Source of the DNA: Prevotella sp.
Lineage (GTDB): Bacteria > Bacteroidota > Bacteroidia > Bacteroidales > Bacteroidaceae
Length of the DNA: 43,266 nucleotides
Reading direction: 5' to 3'
Assembly (NCBI GenBank): GCA_017556145.1
Contig: JAFZCU010000128.1
Coordinates: 1-43,266, forward strand
This document shows positions 25,321 to 34,497 of the stretch, in pieces (position 1 is the stretch's first letter; each line of letters begins with the position of its first letter). Under the pieces are notes generated by a model that saw only the letters and a program-made list of their open reading frames with translations, was not told where the DNA came from and ran no database searches. The translations under genes were made by a program, and so were the position numbers.

Positions 25321-28300
25321 GTGAAACAAAAATCGGTCGTCATATCGATCCTTTGTGCTTTCATGCTGATGATGGCTTGTACACCGTCTTCGCTTCGTAT
25401 GGGCAAGACTCCAGAGGAAGTGAGGACGGCTGATATTGTGTCTGTACCCAAGCTGTCTGTACCTGTTCTGTCCGTAGATTCGGTGTCGTTACCGGCACTG
25501 ATTGACAGCATAGCAAGTGGGCAGGATGTGGATAGTCTGATAGCCGAAATCAAAGACTCGCAGGAAGCGTTTTCGGAAAATGCTGACGTGCCCCTCGACA
25601 CCATGATTCCTATGAATCAGGAGTCGGCCATCAAGACCAAGCGCGACACCTCGACAATGGATTCCCTGGAGTTGGCCATCTATAAATATAATAAGGTGAT
25701 TGACGACTCTTTGGCTCTCGACAGCATCAACAAAAGACGTAAGAACGGAATCGACTCTCCTGTAGAATATGCAGCCAACGATTCACTCGTCTATGATGCC
25801 AGCACCTCACGCGCCTTCCTCTATGGTAGTTCGACGGTGAAATACCAGAATATGGACCTTGCCAGTGAGAATATCAGCATGAGTCTCGACAGCAACCTGG
25901 TCTATGCCACAGGAAAAATGGATACGACGAGCCATCAGATGGTGGGAACCCCTGTGTTTAAGATGGGTAGCGACCAGTATGAGCAGACAGAGATGATGTT
26001 CAACTTCAAGTCGAAGAAGGGTTTCATCACCGATGTCTATACCCAGCAGGAAGACGGTTTCCTGACCAGTGAGCATTCCAAGCGTGGCTCTAATGGCGAG
26101 ATGTACCTCGAGCATGGCCGATATACCACTTGCGATGATCCCCATCCAGACTTCTATATCGCCATGTCGCGTGCGAAGGTTAGACCAGGAAAGGACGTGG
26201 TCTTTGGTCCTGCCTATCTGGTGGTGGCTGACGTACCATTGCCACTGGCCATCCCCTACGGATTCTTCCCCTTCACAAAGAGTTTCAGCAGTGGACTGAT
26301 CATGCCGACCTATGGTGACGAGACGGCCCGTGGCTTCTATTTGCGCGATGGTGGCTATTACTTTGCCATCTCTGATAAGATGGACCTCAAGCTGCTGGGT
26401 GAGATCTATACGAAGGGCTCTTGGGGCCTGTCGGGTACTTCCAACTATATCAAGCGTTATCGCTTCCGTGGTTCTTTCCTGTTCAGCTATCAGAACACGG
26501 TAACAGGCGAGAAGAACATGCCCGACTATGCGAAGACCACCAGTTTCAAGTTGCAGTGGAGTCACTCGCAGGATGCCAAGGCCAACCCCTTCAGGACTTT
26601 CAGGGCCAGTGTGAACTACGCCTCTACGAGCTATGAGCGCAACAACCTCACCTCGATGTATAACCCGCAGGCCATGACGCAGTCGCAGCGCACCTCGTCT
26701 GTCACGTTGGATACGAAGTTCTCCAGTTTGGGTATGTCCATCAATACCACCGTCAAGGCCGATCAGAATATGCGCGACTCTACGGTGACGCTGGGCTTGC
26801 CAGAAATGAGTATCAGTATCGCCAACTTCTATCCTTTCCGACGTAAGAAGGTGGTTGGCGATGAGCGGTGGTATGAGAAGATCTCCATGCGTTATACAGG
26901 TAGTCTGACCAATACTGTCAACGTGAAGGAAGATCGTCTGCTGCACACTAGCCTGGCCAAAGACTGGAAAAACGGTATGTCGCACTCCATTCCTATTTCT
27001 GCCAATTTCACGGCATTAAAGTACATTAGTCTCACGCCCTCCGTCAATTTCAATGGCTATACCGTCTTCAGGAAGCAGGAGAAGTCCTGGGACCAGGAGG
27101 CGCAGAAAGAGGTGACCGATACGGTGACGGGTTTCTTTAATTACTATTCCTATAACATGAGCGTCCAGGCCCAGACCAAACTCTACGGTTTCTTCACCCC
27201 CAGCCGTAAACTGTTTGGCGATAAGATCCAGGCCATCCGTCACGTGCTCACACCCTCTGTGTCGTTCACATATACCCCAGATTTCAGTGCCGGTTTCTAT
27301 GGTTTCTATAAAAGATACAAGAAGATTGATGCTGAAGGAAATGAGTCAGAGGTGGAATATTCACCCTATTCAGGCGGTATGTACGCGGCTCCTACCAATC
27401 GTATGTCGGGTAATATCAGTTTTACTTTGGGCAACAATGTGGAGATGAAGATCAGGGATAAGAACGACAATGACACGGTTATATCCATCATCGACGACCT
27501 CACGGCCCGTATGTCCTACGACATTGCTGCCAAGGAGCGTCCTCTGAGCGATCTCGACCTCAATATCCGTCTGAAGCTCTCGAAGAACTATACCTTCAGC
27601 ACCAATGCCCGCTTTGCCTCGTATGTCTATGAGGCGGATAGCGTGGGAGCCACTCCGAGGGTCAGCTCGCACACCACTTACTGGGAACAGGGCCGTATGG
27701 GACGGTTCCAAGGCATGTCGCAGGGCATTAACTACACCCTTGATAATAACAAGTTCATCAACTTCATCAAATGGTTGAAGGGTGAGAAGGTCGAAAAGAA
27801 AGACGACAAGAAGAATAAAAGTGAAGAAGAGGATGAGGACGAGTGGGATCCTGACCTGAATACCAACATCGACAAGGATCTGGATATCAACAAGGACAAG
27901 GCTGAACCCAAGACGAAGGCCGAGACCGATGAAGATGGCTACATGGCTTTCAAGATGCCGTGGTCGCTGACGTTCAGCTATAACATCAACATGCGTGAGA
28001 GCACCAATGTGAAGAAGTTCAACTATAATCGTATGCGCTATCCATACGAGTTCACACAGTCGCTCAACTTCCATGGTAACATCCGTCTCAGCGATGGCTG
28101 GAACATCAGTCTCAATTCCGGATATGATTTCGATTATAAGAAGATTTCCATGACCATAGCTTCCTTGAGTCGTGATCTCCACTGCTTCAGTATGTCGTGT
28201 AGCGTGACGCTCGCACCTTATACCAGTTACAACTTCTCCTTCCGTTGTAACGCTTCTACACTGACCGATGCCTTGAAGTATGATAAGCGCAGCAGCTACT

Positions 28301-28323
28301 CAAACGCTGTGCAGTGGTATTAA
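25321..28323 (+). CDS. lptD: LPS-assembly protein LptD (OstA-like), Bacteroidetes form
   Basis: A 1000-residue outer-membrane protein predicted to insert LPS into the outer leaflet. After a signal-like N-terminus (KQKSVVISILCAFMLMMAC) and a linker to about residue 140 comes an OstA/LptA-type beta-jellyroll (about 145-260: YAANDSLVYDASTSRAFLYG, YQNMDLASENISMSLDSN). The C-terminal LptD barrel follows, with FGPAYLVVADVPLPLAIPYGFFPF and SGLIMPTYGD. A charged insert near 820-865 (EKVEKKDDKKNKSEEEDEDE) is probably an external or periplasmic loop. The start is GTG at 25321, because the next Met would remove the signal. MMAC is lipobox-like. The end overlaps the antiporter gene by 24 bp. Confidence 0.85.
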   Translation: MKQKSVVISILCAFMLMMACTPSSLRMGKTPEEVRTADIVSVPKLSVPVLSVDSVSLPALIDSIASGQDVDSLIAEIKDSQEAFSENADVPLDTMIPMNQESAIKTKRDTSTMDSLELAIYKYNKVIDDSLALDSINKRRKNGIDSPVEYAANDSLVYDASTSRAFLYGSSTVKYQNMDLASENISMSLDSNLVYATGKMDTTSHQMVGTPVFKMGSDQYEQTEMMFNFKSKKGFITDVYTQQEDGFLTSEHSKRGSNGEMYLEHGRYTTCDDPHPDFYIAMSRAKVRPGKDVVFGPAYLVVADVPLPLAIPYGFFPFTKSFSSGLIMPTYGDETARGFYLRDGGYYFAISDKMDLKLLGEIYTKGSWGLSGTSNYIKRYRFRGSFLFSYQNTVTGEKNMPDYAKTTSFKLQWSHSQDAKANPFRTFRASVNYASTSYERNNLTSMYNPQAMTQSQRTSSVTLDTKFSSLGMSINTTVKADQNMRDSTVTLGLPEMSISIANFYPFRRKKVVGDERWYEKISMRYTGSLTNTVNVKEDRLLHTSLAKDWKNGMSHSIPISANFTALKYISLTPSVNFNGYTVFRKQEKSWDQEAQKEVTDTVTGFFNYYSYNMSVQAQTKLYGFFTPSRKLFGDKIQAIRHVLTPSVSFTYTPDFSAGFYGFYKRYKKIDAEGNESEVEYSPYSGGMYAAPTNRMSGNISFTLGNNVEMKIRDKNDNDTVISIIDDLTARMSYDIAAKERPLSDLDLNIRLKLSKNYTFSTNARFASYVYEADSVGATPRVSSHTTYWEQGRMGRFQGMSQGINYTLDNNKFINFIKWLKGEKVEKKDDKKNKSEEEDEDEWDPDLNTNIDKDLDINKDKAEPKTKAETDEDGYMAFKMPWSLTFSYNINMRESTNVKKFNYNRMRYPYEFTQSLNFHGNIRLSDGWNISLNSGYDFDYKKISMTIASLSRDLHCFSMSCSVTLAPYTSYNFSFRCNASTLTDALKYDKRSSYSNAVQWY

Positions 28324-30564
28324 GTCGAGGTCATCCTGTTCACCTACAATCCAGATGATGTCGCCCTCCTCAAACTTACGGTTGGGCTTAACGGCTGACA
28401 GACTTTCTTTTCCTTCCTCCAGTCCGATAACCATACAGTTATAGTGGTCGCGGATATTACTCTCTCTCAGTGTCTTCCCTATAAACGGACTGTCGGCGGC
28501 AATGATGAGCTGGCGAAGCTTCATCTCACGCTTCTCCAGTTCCGTATCTTCGCCAAGGACCTCCCGTTCGATTGCCTCGCGGAAGGCATTGAACTGCTCA
28601 TCGCTACCAATGGCCTGAAGTACGTCGCAGGGGAAGATGATCGAGTCGCCGTCGGGAATGTTAATCCTTCTTCCGCCACGCAGGATGCTGCTGATATGGA
28701 TGCCATACTTCTGACCTAAGTTCAGCTGCTTCAGCGAGCTCCCCATCCAGGCAGAGTTATAGGGAATCTCGAATTCTGCGATATGGATATCACGGTCCAG
28801 CAGCTTTCCCTCATACAATGGGCGCTTCTTGCCATGCACCATTGCCTCGATGTCCCTTGAACGCAGGTTGAGCATGAAGAGCCTTTCCAAGGTGATGCTG
28901 CGGTGCTTGATCCAACGTGACAGGATGATACATATCAGCGCGACGATACCGATGGTAATGATCAGGGCGCTTGAGAACTCGCTCAGGTAGTTGCAGACAT
29001 AGAAGATAAACGCCAGGGCCACCAGTGCGCGCACCAGGATGGTGAATAGCAGTGGCAGACGGTTACGGTTCGACTCAGCCCAGAGGGCCTTCCACTCTTC
29101 GCTGTGGTTTTTCTTCATCACCATGGCTCTCAGGAAGGGAGCAATCAGCAAAATCGTTAGAAGTCCGGTGATACCATTGGCATAGTTATGGAGTTCTTCT
29201 CCTGGTAAGAGCCTTCTCATGAATGGCTGCACAAAGGTCAGCATCAGGACGATGGTGGCCATGGAGAGAATCGAATAGATCAAGGTGTTCAGACCCATCT
29301 GTGTCAGCAGACGTTTCCACAGACTGCTCTCCTGAGAGTGCGGATGACTCATCGACAGATGGTTCAGCGAACGGATGATCTTGTGTGGCAGGTGTTTCTC
29401 CAGGTTATTGTAAACCGGTGTGGCGAACCGTATCATGTAAGGTGTGAGGAAAGTGGTTATAACTGATACGGCCACCACGACCGGATAAAGGAAGTTGCTG
29501 ATCACGCCAAGTGACAATCCCAATGAGGCGATGATAAACGAGAACTCACCGATCTGTGCCATTGAGAATCCGCAGCGCATGGCAGATTTCAGGCTTTCGC
29601 CACCCAGCATGAAGGCAAAGGTGCCGAAGATGGCCTGACCCACGAGGATTGTCATCACCAGCGCAAAGATAGGTAGGGCGTAGTCGATGATGATCTTCGG
29701 ATCGACGAGCATACCCACTGACACGAAGAAGATGGCACCGAAGAGGTTCTTCACAGGCTCCACCAGTTTGATGATGCGCTCGGCCTCGATGGTCTCTGCA
29801 AAAATGCTGCCCATGATAAAGGCACCGAAAGCTGACGAGAAGCCCACCTTCGTCGAGAAGACGGCCATCGCGCAGCACAAGCCTAACGATACGATGAGCA
29901 GCACCTCGCTGTTGATGAGCTTGCGCACCGATCTGAGGAACAGCGGAATGGCAAAGATGCCCACCACCAGCCACAATACCAGGAAGAACACGATGCGCCA
30001 GATGCTGTTCAGCATCTCGCCGCCTCCCAACTCCTTCCCGCTGGCAATGGCGCTCAGCAATACCATCATGACGATAGCAAGGATATCTTCCAGTATCAGT
30101 ACCGACATCACCAGACCTGCAAACTGCTGCTGCCGTAGTCCCAGGTCGTCGAAGGCCTTATAGATAATCGTGGTCGACGACATCGCGAGCATACCGCCCA
30201 GGAAGATACAGTCCATCTTGCTCCATCCGAACAGCTGCCCGATGATGACGCCTAAGAGCGACATGCAGAAGATGATGGTACACGTCGAGATAATCGGCGA
30301 TGCGCCCATCTTCAGGATTTTCTTGAATGAGAAGTCCAGACCTAAGGAAAACAAAAGGAACATCACACCCAGGTCAGACCATAGGTGGATGCTCTCAGAG
30401 TCTACGACCGAGGTCGTATATGGCATGTGGGTGCTTACTAAGAATCCCGCTACGACATAACCTAATACAAGGGGTTGCTTGAGTTGTTTGAAGATCAGCG
30501 TCACGATGCCTGCCACTACCAGGATTAGCGCCAGGTCGGTCACCAGTGCGGGGATTTCACTCAT
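28300..30564 (-). CDS. cation:proton antiporter (CPA2/Kef type) with C-terminal RCK_C-like domains
   Basis: A 754-residue inner-membrane antiporter. Residues 1 to about 385 are the Na/H exchanger fold of monovalent cation:proton antiporter-2 proteins: [36 protein letters not shown] and [18 protein letters not shown] second hydrophobic region (about 425-555) follows, an uncommon feature that may be extra membrane helices. The C-terminus has two TrkA-C/RCK_C-like domains (about 590-660 and 680-754; [47 protein letters not shown]), which in this group bind regulatory ligands. The ion (K or Na) is not known. The start overlaps the pepT stop by 8 bp. Confidence 0.88.
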   Translation of the reverse strand: MSEIPALVTDLALILVVAGIVTLIFKQLKQPLVLGYVVAGFLVSTHMPYTTSVVDSESIHLWSDLGVMFLLFSLGLDFSFKKILKMGASPIISTCTIIFCMSLLGVIIGQLFGWSKMDCIFLGGMLAMSSTTIIYKAFDDLGLRQQQFAGLVMSVLILEDILAIVMMVLLSAIASGKELGGGEMLNSIWRIVFFLVLWLVVGIFAIPLFLRSVRKLINSEVLLIVSLGLCCAMAVFSTKVGFSSAFGAFIMGSIFAETIEAERIIKLVEPVKNLFGAIFFVSVGMLVDPKIIIDYALPIFALVMTILVGQAIFGTFAFMLGGESLKSAMRCGFSMAQIGEFSFIIASLGLSLGVISNFLYPVVVAVSVITTFLTPYMIRFATPVYNNLEKHLPHKIIRSLNHLSMSHPHSQESSLWKRLLTQMGLNTLIYSILSMATIVLMLTFVQPFMRRLLPGEELHNYANGITGLLTILLIAPFLRAMVMKKNHSEEWKALWAESNRNRLPLLFTILVRALVALAFIFYVCNYLSEFSSALIITIGIVALICIILSRWIKHRSITLERLFMLNLRSRDIEAMVHGKKRPLYEGKLLDRDIHIAEFEIPYNSAWMGSSLKQLNLGQKYGIHISSILRGGRRINIPDGDSIIFPCDVLQAIGSDEQFNAFREAIEREVLGEDTELEKREMKLRQLIIAADSPFIGKTLRESNIRDHYNCMVIGLEEGKESLSAVKPNRKFEEGDIIWIVGEQDDLDLIPLHSV

Positions 30565-31780
30565 TATAGTCTGCTGTCAGTTCGCAAATTCTCACAATCA
30601 CCTGGAGGGCTTTCTCCATCGACTGTATGCTCACAAACTCATAAGGTCCGTGGAAATTCACACCTCCTGCGAAGATGTTGGGGCAGGGGAGTCCCTTGAA
30701 AGAGAGCTGGGCGCCATCGGTACCGCCACGAATGGGCTTCACCTTGGGGGCAACACCACAGTCTTGCATGGCATGCAGCACCAGATCGATGACATGCATC
30801 TGCGGATCTATCTTCTCTTTCATGTTATAATACTGGTCCTTGATCTCACAGGTCACCGTTCCCTCGCCGTATTTTTCGTTCATCCGATCCACACAGCGCT
30901 GCATGAAATGCTTACGGTCTTCAAAGATGGCCCTGTCGTGGTCACGGATGATATAGCTCATCTTGGCCTGCTCACAATGGCTTTCGATACCCAGCAGGTG
31001 GTAGAAACCCTGATAGCCCTCAGTGGTCTCTGGCGTCTCATCGTGGGGCAGCATCGTGGCCAGTTCTGCTGCCAGGGCACTGGCGTTCACCATTTTTCCT
31101 TTGGCATAGCCGGGGTGTACGCTGATACCCTTGATGGTAATCTTGGCACTGGCGGCATTGAAGTTCTCGAATTCCAGTTCACCCACATCACCGCCATCCA
31201 TCGTATAGGCCCATTCGCAGTTGAATTTCTCCACGTCGAAGTGGTGGGCACCCATACCGATCTCCTCGTCGGGGTTGAAGGCAATGCGGATGTCGCCGTG
31301 CTTGATGTCCTTGTTGTCGCGCAGATAGCACATGGCCTGCACGATTTCTGCGATGCCAGCCTTGTCATCGGCGCCTAAGAGCGTATGACCGTCCGTCACA
31401 ATCAGGTCTTCGCCGATATGGTGCAGCAACTCGGGAAATTTTCTTGGACTGCTGATGATACCCTCCGACAGCAGGATTTCGCCACCGTCGTAATTGTGTA
31501 CGATCTGTGCCTTGATATCAGCACCTGAACAGTCGGGACTGGTATCATAATGCGAAATAAAACCGATGGTGGGTACTTTTTCCTTGATATTCGACTTCAG
31601 CGTTGCGTAGATATAACCTTTCTCGTCGAGTTCCACATCGCTGAGGCCTTCGTCCTCAAGTTCTTTCTTCAGGTATTCTGCAAAAAGCAGTTGTTTGGAC
31701 GTACTAGGCACGCAGTCGGCATCTTCAGCCGACTGCGTGTCAAATTTGGTATAGTTTAAAAAACGTTCTGTCAGATTCAT
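30557..31780 (-). CDS. pepT: peptidase T (tripeptide aminopeptidase)
   Basis: An M20-family zinc aminopeptidase of 407 residues that removes the N-terminal residue from tripeptides in the cytosol. Metal and catalytic motifs are complete: [17 protein letters not shown] (His/Asp), [17 protein letters not shown] (bridging Asp), [15 protein letters not shown] (catalytic Glu), [19 protein letters not shown] and [20 protein letters not shown] near the C-terminus. ATG 31780 shares one base with the upstream gene's stop (TAATG). Peptide use fits an amino-acid-fermenting gut anaerobe. Confidence 0.95.
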   Translation of the reverse strand: MNLTERFLNYTKFDTQSAEDADCVPSTSKQLLFAEYLKKELEDEGLSDVELDEKGYIYATLKSNIKEKVPTIGFISHYDTSPDCSGADIKAQIVHNYDGGEILLSEGIISSPRKFPELLHHIGEDLIVTDGHTLLGADDKAGIAEIVQAMCYLRDNKDIKHGDIRIAFNPDEEIGMGAHHFDVEKFNCEWAYTMDGGDVGELEFENFNAASAKITIKGISVHPGYAKGKMVNASALAAELATMLPHDETPETTEGYQGFYHLLGIESHCEQAKMSYIIRDHDRAIFEDRKHFMQRCVDRMNEKYGEGTVTCEIKDQYYNMKEKIDPQMHVIDLVLHAMQDCGVAPKVKPIRGGTDGAQLSFKGLPCPNIFAGGVNFHGPYEFVSIQSMEKALQVIVRICELTADYNE

Positions 31781-32292
31781 TACTCGTAGTATTCAATTGT
31801 GCGGGTCTGCTCCATCTCCTGGCCCATCATTGAGCTCTTGCGGCTGATCCAGTTGCCCTTTGCATCATACTTGTAGTCGGTATAAGGTGTTTCCATCTCC
31901 TGTCCGCCCATGTCCATTGACTGAGAGGCTACGGCACCCTTGTCGTTGTATTTGTACTTGATCACCATGTCGTTGCCCATCATATTAATAGTCTGGCTGG
32001 CGATACGACCGTTCTCCCACTTGTACTTGATTTCAATCTGCTGACCCTGCATGGCTTCTCTCTTGGCCGACTGCAGATAGCCGTTCTCATCATACTTGGC
32101 GTCAGAGATGCCGTTGCTCTCCATCTTGCCCTCCTTGGTGAAGTTGATAACCTGCTCACGACCCATCATGCTTGACTTGATGCACTTCACGGGACCTGTA
32201 GCCTCGTTAGCCTCTACATCGTGGAACTTGGTCTGTGCTTGCATGGCAAACGGAATAGCCATCAAGGCGATCATCATAAATAACTTTTTCAT
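31780..32292 (-). CDS. secreted protein with YD-like beta repeats
   Basis: A 170-residue exported protein. The signal peptide [20 protein letters not shown] is followed by about six short beta-hairpin repeats of the form (K/D)YxxxGxxxSxxxxMMGxExE, for example [36 protein letters not shown] and [20 protein letters not shown]. The pattern resembles RHS/YD-type or DUF3836-like repeats. Function unknown. It is the first gene of a unit with pepT and the antiporter, and has its own TAATTTTG promoter. Its leader carries TATTAACA, shared with other exported genes here. Confidence 0.8.
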   Translation of the reverse strand: MKKLFMMIALMAIPFAMQAQTKFHDVEANEATGPVKCIKSSMMGREQVINFTKEGKMESNGISDAKYDENGYLQSAKREAMQGQQIEIKYKWENGRIASQTINMMGNDMVIKYKYNDKGAVASQSMDMGGQEMETPYTDYKYDAKGNWISRKSSMMGQEMEQTRTIEYYE

Positions 32293-32414
32293 TTTCTTTT
32301 TTGTTTAAATTGTTAATAATTAAAGTTGATAAATTAGTCAGATTACATCTGCTGCATCTTAGACGAGAAGACTTTAAAAAAGTTTAATCCCGTCGTAAAA
32401 CTAAGTTGATGCTG

Positions 32415-32422
32415 CAAAATTA
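32415..32422 (-). promoter_or_regulatory. -7 box TAATTTTG for the secreted protein-pepT unit
   Basis: CAAAATTA on the plus strand reads TAATTTTG on the minus strand, about 120 bp upstream of the start, followed by CAGCATC. Confidence 0.5.
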
Positions 32423-32480
32423 CAATTTTTTTCAGATATAATATAAAATTAAAGAAGATTTTTGAGGGGTGGCAGCAAAT

Positions 32481-32508
32481 TTTTCACTTTTCACTTTTCA
32501 CTTTTACC
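32481..32508 (+). repeat. TTTTCAC heptamer tract upstream of the dnaG promoter
   Basis: Three exact TTTTCAC units and one TTTTACC, ending 9 bp before the TATCTTTG box. It has the same position relative to the promoter as the rplY tract. Confidence 0.8.
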
Positions 32509-32517
32509 TTTTTTTAC

Positions 32518-32525
32518 TATCTTTG
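32518..32525 (+). promoter_or_regulatory. -7 box TATCTTTG for dnaG
   Basis: TATCTTTG followed by CAG, 19 bp before ATG 32545, a good spacing for a short leader. Confidence 0.65.
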
Positions 32526-32544
32526 CAGTCATATAAATCCATTT

Positions 32545-34497
32545 ATGATTGACAGGGCTACGATAGATAAGATCATGGATGCCACGAACATTGTCGACGT
32601 GGTGGGGGAGTTTGTCACGCTCCGCAAGGCGGGTGTGAACTATAAGGGCCTGTGCCCGTTCCACGACGATACCACGCCTTCGTTCATGGTGTCGCCCTCG
32701 AAACAGATCTGTAAGTGCTTTGCCTGTGGTGAGGGTGGTACGGCCATCAATTTCCTCATGAAGCACGAGCAGATCACCTATCCCGAGGCCCTGCGGTGGC
32801 TGGCGAAGAAATACAATATCGAGATACAGGAAAAGGAACTCACCGACGAGGAGAAACAACAGCAGAGCGATCGCGAGTCGATGTTCATTGTCAACGAATG
32901 GGCGCGGCTTTATTTCCAGGATATATTGAAAAACGACCCTGATGGCATCGCCATCGGTAAGCAGTATTTCCGTAGCCGGGGTATCCGCGATGACATCGTT
33001 GAGAAGTTCTGTCTGGGTTTCGCCCTCCCGCAGCGTGATGCCTTGGCCAAGGCTGCCCTGAAGGCCGGCTATCAGGCGGAGTTCCTCGAAAAGACAGGCC
33101 TTTGCATCAAAAACGAAAAAGGCATCTACGATCGTTATGCGGGCCGTGTCATCTTCCCTTGGCTGAATGTGAGCGGTAAGGTGGTAGCCTTTGGCGGACG
33201 ATTGTTGGATGCCCGTACCAAAGGCGTGCAGCAGAAATATGTCAACTCGCCCGATTCCGAAATCTATCATAAAGATCATGAGCTCTATGGCCTCTTCCAG
33301 GCGAAGAAGGCTATTGCCAAGGAAGACCGTGTCTATATGGTGGAGGGCTATACCGATGTGATTGCCATGCACCAGAGTGGCATTGAGAACGTGGTGGCCA
33401 ATAGTGGCACAGCCCTCTCCGTCTATCAGATTAAATTGCTCCGTCGCTTTACCCAGAACATTACCTTATTATACGATGGTGATGAGGCTGGCATCCATGC
33501 GGCCATGCGAGGCACCGACATGTTGTTGGCAGAGGGCATGAATATCAAGGTGCTGCTGTTGCCTGATGGCGACGATCCGGACTCCTTTGCCAAGAAGCAT
33601 TCGGCACAGGAGCTGAAAGACTATATCGAGAAGAATCAGACGGACTTCATCACGTTTAAGACACGTCTGACGGTGGAGAATGTGACCGACCCCGTGAAGC
33701 GCTCAGAGGCCATCAGCGGTATTGTGAAGAGCATTTCCGTGATTCCCGATCAGATCCTGCGCTCCACCTATCTCAGTGAACTCTCGCAGCGCATGGGCAT
33801 CAAGGAACAGACATTGCTGAACTCGATGAACGGCATGATTCGCAAGGACCTTGAGGAGAAGGAAAAAGAGCGCGAGCGGAATCAAGGGGACAGGTCGCTT
33901 GATTCCGACAGCAACGCTGTGAATCAAGGACCTGTCCCCTTGATTCCAAACACCTTGACGCCTGACTCCGAAGTGGAGGAGCTGATTATCAAGAGTATTA
34001 TCCGCGATGGTGAAAAGGTCATCTTCGAGCATGTGGAGATGGATGATGGCACATTTATCGACTTGACGGTGGCGCAATATGTGAATTACGACTTGGGGCA
34101 GGACAATATCCATTTCCACCATGAACTGTATAACCAGATTCTCGAGGAGGCTGTGGCGCATAGTGGCGAACCCGATTTCAAGGCCGAGACCTATTTCATG
34201 CACCATCCCGATGTGAATATCAGCAGCTTGGCAGCACGCTTGGCCATCGACACGCATCAGCTGGGCAAGAGCTTCCAGTTGAAGGAGCGTGAAGGAGGGC
34301 TCCGTCAGCACGTTCTCCACTTGGTGCTCGACCTGCGCATGGACATCGTCGAGAAACGACTTAAGGAACTCAAGGCAGAAATGCGACAGGTGGGCAGCGA
34401 TATGGAGCGCATCAAGGCCCTGATGGAGGAATTCAAGGAAACCCAGGAACTGCGTAACGCCCTGGCCCAACAGCTGGGCAACGACTTGGTAGGATGA
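32545..34497 (+). CDS. dnaG: DNA primase DnaG
   Basis: Makes RNA primers at the replication fork. The CHC2 zinc finger has Cys37, His40, Cys58 and Cys61 (GLCPFHDDTTPSF, CKCFACGEGG). The primase core follows (SRGIRDDIVEKFCLGF, GRVIFPWLN, GGRLLDARTKGVQQKYVNSP), with Toprim motifs VYMVEGYTDVIA (Glu near 267) and LLYDGDEAGIHAA (near 311). The C-terminal part (about 480-650) is the helicase-binding region. Between these domains, residues 445-468 are encoded by a 70-bp near-perfect palindrome (33878-33947), probably a mobile palindromic insertion tolerated in the flexible linker. The stop overlaps cls by ATGA. Confidence 0.95.
   Translation: MIDRATIDKIMDATNIVDVVGEFVTLRKAGVNYKGLCPFHDDTTPSFMVSPSKQICKCFACGEGGTAINFLMKHEQITYPEALRWLAKKYNIEIQEKELTDEEKQQQSDRESMFIVNEWARLYFQDILKNDPDGIAIGKQYFRSRGIRDDIVEKFCLGFALPQRDALAKAALKAGYQAEFLEKTGLCIKNEKGIYDRYAGRVIFPWLNVSGKVVAFGGRLLDARTKGVQQKYVNSPDSEIYHKDHELYGLFQAKKAIAKEDRVYMVEGYTDVIAMHQSGIENVVANSGTALSVYQIKLLRRFTQNITLLYDGDEAGIHAAMRGTDMLLAEGMNIKVLLLPDGDDPDSFAKKHSAQELKDYIEKNQTDFITFKTRLTVENVTDPVKRSEAISGIVKSISVIPDQILRSTYLSELSQRMGIKEQTLLNSMNGMIRKDLEEKEKERERNQGDRSLDSDSNAVNQGPVPLIPNTLTPDSEVEELIIKSIIRDGEKVIFEHVEMDDGTFIDLTVAQYVNYDLGQDNIHFHHELYNQILEEAVAHSGEPDFKAETYFMHHPDVNISSLAARLAIDTHQLGKSFQLKEREGGLRQHVLHLVLDLRMDIVEKRLKELKAEMRQVGSDMERIKALMEEFKETQELRNALAQQLGNDLVG
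33878..33947. repeat. 70-bp palindromic REP-like element inside dnaG
   Basis: Outer arms of 19 bp are perfectly complementary (33878-33896 with 33929-33947, containing AATCAAGGGGACAGGTC). They continue into an inner stem, CTTGATTC/GAATCAAG (33898-33905, 33921-33928), and ACAGC/GCTGT with loop AAC. Only 1- and 2-nt bulges interrupt about 32 bp of stem. The reading frame stays open through it. The core GGGGACAGG is shared with the element in cls. Confidence 0.9.

Noticed and set aside
25807-26985. 392-codon minus-strand frame opposite lptD
   Set aside because: Antisense shadow of a clear lptD reading frame; His/Arg/Thr-rich composition typical of reversed codons.
27370-28182. 270-codon minus-strand frame opposite the lptD end
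   Set aside because: Shadow frame of the LptD barrel and charged loop.
30479-31378. 299-codon plus-strand frame opposite pepT
   Set aside because: Shadow of pepT, whose catalytic motifs are complete on the other strand.
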